Source: Parietaria judaica (Eukaryota; Streptophyta; Magnoliopsida; Rosales; Urticaceae). Taken from it: 64,000 bases of DNA. The stretch is from NCBI GenBank assembly GCA_954871525.1, contig OX940871.1, positions 21,265,086-21,329,085 on the forward strand, written 5' to 3'. Shown here piece by piece: positions 22,865 through 34,100 of this stretch (within the stretch, counting starts at the first letter, position 1; every line of letters starts with the position of its first letter). The notes under the pieces were generated by a model. The model did no database searches. It saw only the letters and a program-made list of their open reading frames with translations, and was not told the DNA's origin. The translations under genes and the position numbers were made by a program.

Positions 22865-23603
22865 TGACAAGCTTTTAACTCCTGATACGATATGATTTAA
22901 AAATAAAATCTTTGTTATTATGTAGGGAGATTTGTGATACAAGTATTAATTGTCTTACAAAAAAGTAATGGTAAGTTTAATATTTTATCGCTGGACAAAG
23001 TACCAAAAATATGATATTACTTTTATTTACAAGACAAGTGATTTTTTATCTGGATTTTTTCGTACTTATTTTATATATAATATAAAAAATAGTACTTTTT
23101 TTTTCAGATAAAGAAAAAAGAATTATAATTCATCGTTATTTCCTAAAGAAAATTGATACTTGTGTCGTAAATATTCAAGAGTATAATATTGCTCTGTTCG
23201 AGCTAGTATCTTAAAATAAGGATGGATTGACGGTATTTAAAAACATTGATCCAAAATTACATTCTAAAATAAGAAGCAAATAAAGATATTTAAGACGTAA
23301 TTAAAAGCTAAGAATAAACTAAAAATAAACTCATTATTTGAAATTGTTAGAGAAACATTAAAGGTGTCATTATTTGCATCATTATACGAAGTTGTGTAGC
23401 CTAAATCGCTATGAAGACCCGACACAATATTTCAAAAATGTTTGTCGCAGTTCTAATTTCCGTGGCCAAGCGAACGGGTTCGCAAGCGCCAAGTGGATGG
23501 GTTCATTTCGATATTATTAAAAGTAAAATACTATGATTATTTTTTTTTATTATGTTTCTCTAATTTGATGATTAGGGATTTTATCCGAAAAAAACAATTT
23601 AAA
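22865..23603. other. AT-rich spacer between the two hAT elements
   Basis: No gene is seen. From about 23490 the sequence is a diverged copy of the DNA at 27835-27959. Confidence 0.6.
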
Positions 23604-24088
23604 AGCTTACTTAGAGCTGCACATTTCCACGCCGCGGCACGTCGCGACTCGGTCGCCAAAACCGCGAGAAGACACGTCGCGATGCGTCGTGGCGTGTGCG
23701 GTCGCGGCGCGTCGCGATGTGGTCGCGAACTGGTGGCTCGAGAGAGAAAGAGAGGTTTTTTTGGGTTGCGGCAAAAGTTGTATATTTGATTCCGATGTTT
23801 AACTTTGTTAATTGTTAGTTTTTAACCGAATTTAAATGTTAAAAATGTAAATTTGTAACATAATATTATTTTTAAATATTTAATAACAAATAAATAAATA
23901 TAACAAAACGAGATATAAAAAAAAAGAGTTGTATTATTCACTGTGAATATTACAATAAGGTGGAAGAAAGCTGTAATATTCAGTGTAAACATTACAAGAT
24001 GTCTCACTAAACATCTCTGGTAAAACCCTCCTTAGGGACTAAAAACCAAGAGAGGAAAGAGCACATCATTATTGGCGCTAACTTTGCA

Positions 24089-25988
24089 TCACTCCGGGAA
24101 CCAGGCGTTAAACCTTTCAGTCATAAGCTCAAGCTCGGTTGGTTCGGAACGTTGGCCGATTACGGGGTTGCGGAACATCCAATCGTTCAACACCACGGCT
24201 TGCTCGAGGTGTGTGTTGGTTATTGAGGACCTCCGATCGTCGATGCTGTTCTGAGCTGTACTGAATGCGCTCTCCGATGCAACGCTTGAAATGGGGATGG
24301 ACAGGATGTCCCTCGCCATTCTTGCCAATATCGGGAATCTTTCCCGTTCATTCTTCCACCACCTGATGACATCGAACTCAGTTGATTGGTCGTCGATCCG
24401 AAGGCCGTAGTACCGCTTCACCTCGTCTGGTGCGCCTTCCGTGTCGTCCGTCCGTGCCGGTGGCGTACCGGATCCCGATGCTTCCCCGCGATCGAATCTT
24501 TGCTTGAGTCTCCGGCTAAACTCTAAAGCGGACTTGGTTGGGCTTTCCATCACTGTCCTCCGCTCCGCCTCGACGTTGAACTGTGGGAACCGCCGGTCGT
24601 ATTCCCTGTACAATTCATAAAAAGCTTCATTAACAACCTTAATGTAATCAGAGTAGTCCACCCCTATGTTTTGCCCGATTGCTAACATTAACGGACCGAA
24701 CATAAACATAATACAAGGGTCTAATATAGAACTGAAGCAATACGAAAAAGGGGGTGGATCACAATAACTTTTGAATTTTTCAACCATTCCTTGAATCAAG
24801 GGAGCAATAATTGGGTCGTTTTCGTATTCTGTAAAAGTGTTAGTAATTTCAAATAGACCCGATAGACCATGATTCAAAGAAGGGCGTTTTTTGTTAGAGA
24901 AATTTAAAGTAACAGCATAAAAGGGTTTAAGGAATTTGGTGAATTTTTCTGCGGTTGCCCATTCCGCCTCCGAGATTCGCGCTGACGGCTCGAGTTCCTT
25001 GTGGAGGAAGTGGTCCAACGGTAGCCTCTGCTTACACACGAGTGAAACCATTAGATAAGTAGAGTTCCACCATGTATTATTATATAATCCGAACCTGTTA
25101 GCTTTATGATTGTGTTCTTTACAAAATCGCCTCCACCTATTAGTAATTTGAGAACGTCGGATCCAATCAACAATGCCGCGTATTTTTTCTACTTGATCGG
25201 CAATTACTCGCTCGCCCGTTCGTGCAATTAAGTTTATAATGTGACAAGCGCACCGTTGATGTAAAATATTACGAAATTGATTAACGGGCAAAGTAGCATT
25301 ATTGTTTGAGGCATTATCTAACGTAATAGATATAACACAATTTTGTAAACCCCAATCATTTAATAGTTCTATTATTTTCTCGGAAATGTTTTGGCCGGTA
25401 TGGCGACACTCGAACGGTGATAGGTTTAAAAGTTTTTGACACGGTTCCCAATCTTCGTCTACATAATGAGCGGTCAGACTCATATAATCGTTTAGCATCG
25501 GACCGCTCCATAAGTCGGTCGTAAAAGCAACGTTGATGCTAGAAATTTTAAAAAAATCGACCAAATAGTTTTTTTGCATAGAATAAGCTTTTTCCATGTC
25601 CCTAGTATACGTCGTACGGGAAAACTGTTGGTAAGAGGGATTAATCATTTGCATGTATTGTGTATGCGCAGGATTTTCCACCAAACTCAACGGTGCGCCC
25701 GTAGACAATAACCATTCGAGTGTCCATTTCCGTAAGTTTGGGGTCGCGAGTCTACTTACCTGTGCTGTGTTTACCTCGTCGAGTGTGCTGGTTGGGAAGC
25801 ACTCTTTCGCGTGGCGGTTCAAGTGGCCGGTCCCGCGTTCACCCATCCCGTCTAGGACGTGCCCGCACTTTTTGCACGTCGCCAGTTTAACGCGGACACC
25901 GTGCTCGTTAATGTGCCGATCTTCATGAAAGAAGTTCCACACCGCGGCCGTGTTTGGCTGTCCCCACGCCAAGCTATGAGGATTTGAT
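24089..25988 (-). CDS. hAT transposase, main exon (BED finger, RNase H-like core, dimerisation domain)
   Basis: This is an uninterrupted frame of about 630 codons. In the numbering of the 641-codon ORF opening at 26014, a BED zinc finger spans residues about 24-75 (C47-x2-C50, H64-x3-H68). The first catalytic Asp lies in FTTDLWSGP (D167) and the second in LDNASNNNA (D233). The hAT CxxH motif CACHIINL is at about 255-262. The C-terminal hAT dimerisation domain carries SIPISSVASESAFST, then VVLNDWMF. The protein cuts and pastes elements with matching ends, probably as a nuclear dimer. The exon probably starts after the AG at 25989-25990 (TTTTGTTTTAATAG). Joined to the upstream exon in phase this gives SG-SNPHSLAWG. 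An internal ATG at 26014 would allow expression without splicing. Confidence 0.9.
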
Positions 25989-26607
25989 CTATTAAAACAA
26001 AAGGAAAAACACAAATTTAAATGTCATAAAGTTTATTATTCATCATATTGATTTAATTAAATGTCTTAAGGTTAAATAAAAAAGTTAACAAAATTAAAAT
26101 GGTATTTTTTATGTGTGAAAATAATTATCAAGCTCTTTTGGACGGAACTCCCCGAGGTTCCACGGCCAGATCGACTGGAAATGATGCTATGATCTCGCTT
26201 TAGGCCCAAGCTTTTCTAGACAGAACTCCCCGAGGTTCCCAGGCTAGCTTGGAGGAGATTGCAAAGCAAACCTTATTTAAAAACCAATCTTTCTAAGACA
26301 CCGAAATCCATTAAGAACTTTATAATTATCACCACACATACAAATTACCTTTTTAATTTTAATAGCTTATTTAAGTAACCATTTAATGTTTATTAAATCT
26401 CAAGAACGTCGTTTCTGATGTGGAAGATCAGTCGGAACCGCAACCACAGAGCATACTAAGACTTTCGAGAGACGTGGCAAATTAATTAATTAAAATAATT
26501 AAACTTATAATTAAACAATAGGATTAAACTAATAATAATTAATTAAATAAAATAATTAAACTTATAATAATTAATTAATTAAAATAATTAAATTTATTAA
26601 TTATTAT

Positions 26608-27137
26608 CCGGATCGAGAACGTCGAGGACGGCCGACGGAGGCTTCAGGGGCTTCTTGATGGGAAGGTTCGGGGGAACCGTCGTGGAACGAGCCGACAACG
26701 GAGCCATGGACAGAGGGCGGCGTCGGAAGCTCGGCATCATCGGCGTGTTGAGTTTCTTGAAAGTTGACATCGTGGGCGCGTTGAGTTTCGTCTTCGTCGG
26801 GGTGTTGGACTTCTTGACCGGCTTGTTGTTGAAGCATGAGGGCGAAAAACGGATCGTTATTTCCCGCCCTTAATTGAGCTACCGCGTCGACCAAAACTTG
26901 GGGCACACGCTCCGGATTGGCGTCGTGCGCGCCCATCGCCCGGACTAGACTAGGTCGTAGAGACCGTACCGTATCATCGGGGTAATCGGGATTTGGTGGG
27001 GAAGGAAAAATTTCTGCCGGTAGCATAACGGGGATGTAGCCGTCGGGCGTAGGTTGGCCGGGAGCCATGGGTTGAAATTGGGGTTCCAATCTCCTAACCG
27101 TCCTTCGACCCCCGGAATTACCGCTTCTTCGAGACAT
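26608..27137 (-). CDS. hAT transposase, first exon (disordered N-terminal extension)
   Basis: The frame opens MSRRSGNSGGRRTVRRLEPQ at 27137 and codes for about 177 residues. It has a basic N-terminus, a Pro-rich stretch (IFPSPPNPDYPDDTVRSLRP) and an acidic His/Asp-rich tail. The defective neighbour has the same exon followed by a normal GTAATC donor. Here the corresponding sequence reads ATAATA, so the frame meets TAA at the expected junction. The intron contains two copies of a GGAACCTCGGGGAGTTC phrase. It may be an exon or a separate small ORF. Confidence 0.6.
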
Positions 27138-27244
27138 AATAGAGAACTTGGGAACTTTAGAGAACTTTGAGAATTGAGAGAACTTTGAGAATTTGAGAGA
27201 GAGATGGAAGATTGTTGGTGAGTAAATGAGGGAGGAAGGGGTGG

Positions 27245-27252
27245 TATTTATA
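27245..27252 (-). promoter_or_regulatory. TATA box of the hAT transposase gene
   Basis: TATTTATA reads TATAAATA on the minus strand, 108 bases before the first ATG. It is conserved at the same place in the defective copy (22507-22514). Confidence 0.7.
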
Positions 27253-28046
27253 GGGTTGGAGGAGATAGTTGGGTGGGTGAATAATTATTGAGGTGGGTGA
27301 AATTTTATTGAAATTCGGGTAAAAATTTAGGGATTTACGCCCAAAACAAACACAAAAATTCACACCCATCGGATCGCTGACGTGGCGAGATCGTGGCCGT
27401 CGGATCAAGTGCGCGGATCGAGCCTCAGGAGTCGCGACTTTTCCCACGTCGCGACGCGTCGCGAATTTCAACCTGCGCGTCGCGAACGTCGCGAACTCCA
27501 GGAGGGCGTCGCGACTCGTCGCGGTTGCGTCTTGCGGTGGAAATGTGCAGCTCTAAGCTCACTCTACTAAAGGTCCCTACTTTTACGTACAACCATTTTG
27601 GTATTTAATATTATTTTTCTTTTGATATTCTTACACTTCTTATGTTACGATTGTGTTTTCTAGGCTATAACTGTGTCATATTTATTAAATAGGTAATTTA
27701 GAAACTATATAAAAATATAACTGAAATACTAAAATATTTTCTGGAATATCTGTCGATATTTCGATCGGTAAGCGATATATCCATTTCTTCGCATTTATCC
27801 GTCGACAAGCGATATATCCGTAAAATAGAGAGTGCGAAACGATCCTTGGATGAGTTCATTACGGTATTATTTAAAGAAAATTACGATGATAATTTTTCGA
27901 TTGTGTTTCTCTAATTTGAAGATTAGGGATTTAATCAAAAAAAGCAATTTAAGTTCACTCTCAAGGTCTTACTTTTTCCGTACAGCCATTTCGGTATTTA
28001 ATATTCTTTTTCTTTTTATATTCTTACACTTCTCAACGAAGCTTTC

Positions 28047-28070
28047 TCCATGTCCATGTCCATGTCCATG
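28047..28070. repeat. (TCCATG)4 hexanucleotide repeat
   Basis: Four perfect units lie in the presumed 5' leader of the NO VEIN-like gene. The repeat contains upstream ATGs. Confidence 0.9.
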
Positions 28071-28155
28071 CCGTACATACAAGTTTCAGTATAGTCAAGC
28101 ACAGTCCTCAAAGAATTCTGCCAAAAGCTCCGTGCTTTGCGTTCGGGAATCGAAA

Positions 28156-31100
28156 ATGGCGACGGAGACGGCGAGGGAGCACGTGGAGGAGATTCGTCGG
28201 AGCAAGTTCTCCATCGGCGGCGAGGCGAACCCGCTGACGGAGGACCTCCACCAGGCCGTGAAGAATCTCTCCGCCGAGCTCTACGCCAAAGACGTGCACT
28301 TCCTCATGGAGCTCATTCAGGTGATGATCGAGTCCCATGTCCATGGCTTCTGTGTTGTTGTGATCATTTCTTTTCTTCATTGCTCTTGTTTTATTTGCTG
28401 GCGTTTCTTGTTACGGTATTTCTCGGGGTGAACAAGCGAGTCTTCGGTTTTCGAAAATGTTTAAGAATAGTTTTTTAAATAAAAAATAAAATAAAAATAT
28501 AGGGTGACTCTAAGGGCGATACTTGCGCGTCTCGAGTTCGATTCTCGCTAGACTCGACAATTAGGGCTACTGGGGCGGGCTCTCGGTTAATAATGCCGGG
28601 GGCTTATGGTTACTAGTCGGGTCGGGTGTACCGGGATTTTTTTATTTATTTAAAAAGGGTAAAAATGAAAATGGAAATATAAGTTTAGGGGTCAATTTGA
28701 AAATAAATTTAAAATTTGGGAGGACTACAGGCCCTATAGGTCAAGGGGGCCGCACGGCCGTGGCTGAGCGGAGCTTCACGAGCACCGTATGGCCACCTTG
28801 ACCTGTGGGGATGCTGTAGTTCCGCCTTTCTGCCCGTGATTAATACCGAAGACTGAGTAGGAGTATTATACATTGTTATTTTTTGTAAAATAAATTGAAA
28901 ATACAAGGTTGTGAAATTCGGTGAATTGGAGAATTTTGTTTCAAATTTGGTAATTTAGAAATGTACTGAATTTCCTAAATTATATATTTTTTTCCGTTCT
29001 TATTATACTGCCGTTTTCTTGTCGATTGATTGATCGAGATACTAATATTTTACGGACTGGTTTTTGATAGAATCTCGATGCCCTCTGTTTTTTTTAAACG
29101 TTCTTTTTTGTTTATATTGTTTAAATGGGACGAATAATGAGTCTTCCGGTGGATTTTTTTTTCTATATTAACCTTAGCCGGTTCCGTTTAGCAAAATGCG
29201 ATAGCTGCCACATTTATAGGAAAACTATGTCGTAAAAGATTCGACAAATCAGATATCTCGGATTCAAATTCGGCTGAATTATGTTACTTTACATAGTATT
29301 TTGTTATTTCGTTGATATTTTCTCGTGGACGGATCGATTGCGATACTGACATTGTATGATCTGTGTTTGGTAGAATGCGGAGGATAACGAGTACTCGGAG
29401 CAAGTAGAGCCGTCGTTGGAGTTTGTGATAACGTCAAAGGACATCACAGCTACCGGAGCTCCAGCGACCCTGCTGATATTCAACAACGAGAAAGGCTTCT
29501 CTTCGAAGAACATCGACTCTATTTGCAGCGTCGGACGATCCACCAAGAAAGGCAACCGGAAACGCGGTTACATCGGAGAGAAAGGTGCTCCTCTCTTTCT
29601 CTGTCATCAGGGTTTTGGATTTTTCAAAACTAATTTATGAGAATATTATTTCTAGAATTTTGTTATGAATTATATACATATATATATATATATATATTCC
29701 TTACTGATTTTACATTTTACTGTGAGTGTTATAGCATATGATTTTAGTGTTAGTTTTCTTTCTTTGAAAGAAAGATTGATCATTGAAACTAAAAAAACGG
29801 ACCTCTGTATCTTGAACACACTAAAAAACTATTAAAGGCTGTTATTTAATAATTCAAGACAATATTAAAAAAATATTTTCATAAAATAGAATAATAATTT
29901 AAAAAATTTAAAAATTGCATCGGGCTAGCGGGCACACCAACTTTTGCCTCGGGCTCGCCCGATGCACAGGTTTAGTTAGTGTTAGTTATAGCTAATTACT
30001 GTTATTTTTACTTGCTTGCTGAATTTTGTGTGTTAATGTTACTAAACGAAGGTTTTACGATACTTGTTTCGGCATATATATATATATATATTTATATTTA
30101 ATATGTATTGAAGGATACATAGATGTATAATTCAGGGATGTGTCCAAGGAAATATAATGTGTATTGAAGGAGACATGATACGTTATTCTGGTAAATTAAA
30201 TACAATGTATATGTAAGAATGAATACCTGACTTATTATGGTTTGTTTTCAGGAATCGGGTTCAAGAGCGTTTTCTTGATCACGGCTCGTCCGTACATTTT
30301 CAGCAAGGGCTACCAAATACGCTTCAACGAACAGCCTTGCCCGCATTGCCATGTCGGCTACATCGTCCCCGAATGGGTCGACCAGAACCCGACTCTCTCT
30401 GAAATCAGCAACATCTACGGCTCCGCTGCTTCGCTTCCTTCTACCGTCTTAGTTCTGCCGTTGAAGCCCGACAAGGTCCAAGCCGTGAAGCTCCAGCTCT
30501 CCACCATGCGCCCCCAAGTTCTGCTCTTCCTCTCCAAAATCAAGAAGCTCTCTGTCCGGGAAGTCAATGATGACCCGAGGCTTAACACCGTCAACGGGAT
30601 CGCCATCACCAAGGAGACCGATTTCAAGCAGAGCAAGAGCATTGACGCAGAGTCTTTCACTCTCCATCTCGCTGCCGACGAAAATGGCACTGGAAAAGAG
30701 TGCAGCTACTACATGTGGAAGCAGAAATTTCCCGTCATTGACAGATACAGAGTTGATCGGAGAATCGAAATGGACGAGTGGAACATCACGCTGGCTTTCC
30801 CGAATGGCGAGCGGCTTCAGAGAGACGAGAACTCTCCCGGTGTCTACGCTTTTCTTCCAACGGAGATGGTTACCAACTTCCCGTTCATCGTTCAAGCAGA
30901 CTTTTTGCTGGCTTCTTCGAGAGAGACGATTCTTCTCGACAACAAGTGGAATCAGGGAATCCTTCAGTGCATTCCCATTGCATTCGTGAACGCACTCAAA
31001 TCTTTAGTGGAGGCCAATCGTGACGCTCCTACGTGGATTTTCCCGGATCTGTTCAGGTTCTTACCAGTTGTTGAATCGAATTGCCAAGTGCTGAACGTTG

Positions 31101-34100
31101 TGAGAGAGTCCATCCGATCGCGGCTAGTCGAAGAGGAGGTGATTCCGAGCGAGGTCCTCGTGAAACAGAAGTTCTTCCACAAGCCCCGTGAAGTCGGGAG
31201 GCTCATGCCTTCTTTCTGGAGCATTTTGGAGAAGGCGCGGAGGGAGAATGTGAGCCTTCTAAGCCTTTCTTCCCACGGGAAATACGTACTTTGTTCCTCG
31301 TTCGACAGGGCAGAGTACGATCGTATACTCGACTTCCTGCAAGTTCAACCCGTGGAAGACGAGTGGTACGTTAAGTGCATTCAGGGCTCGAGTCTCGCGG
31401 AGCGAGTCTCAGAGAAAGTTTATCTCGAGCTCCTTTCATTCGTAGCCAAGAATTGGAACTCCAAGTTTTACTGCACCGGCATCAACAACGCGCCTCTCAT
31501 CAAATACGAGCATCTGAACGAGACTCATTCTCTTTGCAGCATGAGTGGCTAACTGAAATCAAACGGCGATCCTTTGGTTTACCTATCTCGCCATTCGAAT
31601 CAGGTTCCCGCGCTGATCGAGTGGAATCGAGTTTTCGGGTCTGTGACCAATCTCTTTTTCATGCCAAGAGCCACGCAAGAAGCGATGTTGTCGTGTCCCG
31701 CGAGAGAGATGGTGTTACAATGGCTCAAAGACCGAATGAATGTCAGTGTTGTTGACGTAAACGAATATGCTTTGCTTCTTTGTAGATTGCTGAGAAAAGA
31801 ACGTAAACTCGTCGTCGCCTTCGCTCACTTCTTGTACTCAATGCTGAAGAAGGGATTTCTGTCGGAGAAGCAAGTTAATGAGCTATGTGGACAAATGCCT
31901 CTCGTGGATAGCTACGGAAATGTTACGTCCAAGAGAAGCGGGGTCCTTGTCCCCGCCAACGGAAGCAGATGGGCGGGTTTGGTTCTTTCAAATATATGGA
32001 AAGAAGAAAACTACGTAGAGCTCAGCGACGATTACTTGTCTCCGTTTCTTGTTGACGAAAACTTAATAACACGAGAAAACGAGCTAGTTCGTTTCCTTGA
32101 AAACCATGCTAAAGCCAATGATGTGCCCTATGTCGTTCTTCCGAATTCTCGGATCCCGTCTGTTTCCAGCGCTCTGACCAAGGAAAACGTGTTCCTGCTG
32201 CTGAAGTGGCTTCGAACTCAAATGTCAAGACGCCTCAATATCCCCAACAGGTTCCTCGAGAGTGTGAAGGAAGGAAGGTGGTTGAAGATTACCCTGAATG
32301 GCTGTCCGGGTTCTCGGTCGCCATGTGAATCGTTCATTCTTAACGCTTCATGGGGGAATATTCTGCAGAATGGCTCGGTGCTAGTCGATATTCCGTTGGT
32401 TGACCAGAGCTATTACGGCGATGACATAAAGAACTATTCAGCGGAGCTGAAGTCAATCGGTGTCATGACTGAGTACGAGGAAGCTTGTCAGTTCATCGGG
32501 AAACGCCTCATGTCTCTCGCCGCTTCCTGTGCCTTAACCAGAGGCAATGTCCTATCGATCTTGAATTTCATCAGCTTTCTGAGGACCAAGTGTCTTTCTC
32601 CGAAGGAATTCATCGACAGTATCAAGTTGGGGAAGTGGCTGAGAACATCGCGTGGTGACAAATCTCCTAACGGATGCGTCTTGTTCAACGAGAAATGGCG
32701 AGTTGCCTCGGAGATCAGCGAAATTCCTTTCGTCGACGAAGAATTCTACGGGGACGAAATCCATCAGTTTGAAGATGAACTTATGCTTATGGGTGTGGTC
32801 ATCTCTTTCATTGATTTTGATAATCCCGGCACGCGCGATTCCATCATTAGAAACTTGAAGCCGGCCTCGAGCTTGTCAGGTCTTTCATCCAAGGCTCTTC
32901 TTCTGCTCCTGGAACTCTTGCGCTGCAAGTCATCGGAGAAAATTGTCAATGCAATGACATGCGCGAAATGCTTGAAGACAAGAGTTGGCTACAAGTTTCC
33001 CGAGGAATGTATCGTACCCGACCCGAAATGGGGTTGTCTTTTTCAGATCTTTTATGGTATTCCTCTGATTGATTTGAGTTTCTATGGAGAGGGCATTGTT
33101 GATTTCGTAGACGAGCTGGAGAAAATCGGAGTCACGGTTGACTTTGACGAGGCTGCGAAAACGTTTGCTCGTTATTTCAAGGATCGTGCATCGAACAAGT
33201 CCATTTCGAAGGAGAATGTCATGTCCTTCCTGTCATGTTATAGACAGCTCAAGAGCGGTACTGCTAAACTCCCGAAAGATCTTAAAATATGCATCCGTGA
33301 AACGAAGTGGTTGCGAACTCGCCATTGCGACTATTACCGGTCTCCGAAAGAGTGCGTCCTTTATAGTCCGGAGTGGGAATCGATCTCTCAGATCGCTCGC
33401 ATCCCATTTATAGATGACACTGAAAAATGGTACGGGAGTGGCATTCACGAGTACAAGAAAGAGCTGAAGAGCATGGGAGTTGTCGTTGACTTCAAGGAAG
33501 GTGTCAAGTTCGTAGAAACCGGGCTTCACTTTCACAATGTCAAGTACCTAACTCGTGAAAACGGGCTCTCCTTGCTGGAATGCATAGCCATTTTGCTTAA
33601 AGAAAAGAGCGATAAGATTCCTGAAGAGTTCTCCCAAAAGTTGTCTCAACCATGGCTGAGGACGAGTGTTGGCTACAAGCCTCCGAGCGAGTGCTTGCTT
33701 TTCAATGAAAGATTCGCCGCTCATTTGAAGAAAGAAGATGGCCCGTTTCTTGATGAAGAGTTCTACGGCCCAAAACTCGGTTCGTTCATTGAAACTCTCG
33801 CCGCAATAGGAGTGGTTGTCAATGCGGAAAAGGGCGGTCCTTGATTGCGTGCCAACTTGAGTCGGACGTCGATTTTTTGACGATCCAAAGGCTGTATTAT
33901 TACTTGGCGAAATTCAACTGGAAGCCTAAAAGTGATTTTGAGAGAACGATCTGGATTCCGAACGGAAGCCGGGACGGGGAACGGGTGAGCAGTGAAGACT
34001 GCGTAGTTTCCGATAAAAGTGGACTCTTCGGTTCCCAGCTTCATGTGTTGGACAAATTCTATGAGAAAAGTCTCATTCTGGGCTTCTTTTCTTCTGCTTT

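Larger units (their letters stand above)
23612..27555 (-). mobile_element. hAT element with nearly intact transposase, 3944 bp
   Basis: The termini TAGAGCTGCACATTTCCAC are perfectly inverted (right end GTGGAAATGTGCAGCTCTA). They are flanked by an 8-bp duplication AGCTTACT/AGCTCACT (23604-23611, 27556-27563; one mismatch). TCGCGAC-rich subterminal regions lie at about 23630-23740 and 27430-27530. The transposase gene runs on the minus strand in two exons with an intron of about 620 bp, from a TATA box at 27245-27252. The undamaged long exon suggests a recent, possibly autonomous copy, with a caveat about the splice donor. Confidence 0.9.
23490..27650. repeat. Duplicated copy of the 27835-28045 flank, split by the hAT element
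   Basis: Positions 23490-23611 plus 27556-27650 align with 27835-28045. Shared phrases include GGTTCATT/GAGTTCATT, TTTCTCTAATTTGA, GATTAGGGATTT and TTTCGGTATTTAATATT/TTTTGGTATTTAATATT. The copy at 27835 lies just upstream of the NO VEIN-like gene, so this is a tandem duplication of its 5' flank. The hAT element inserted into the outer copy. Confidence 0.75.

Noticed and set aside
28535..28545. tRNA gene suggested by a box B sequence
   Set aside because: No acceptor or anticodon stems form; a SINE is more likely.
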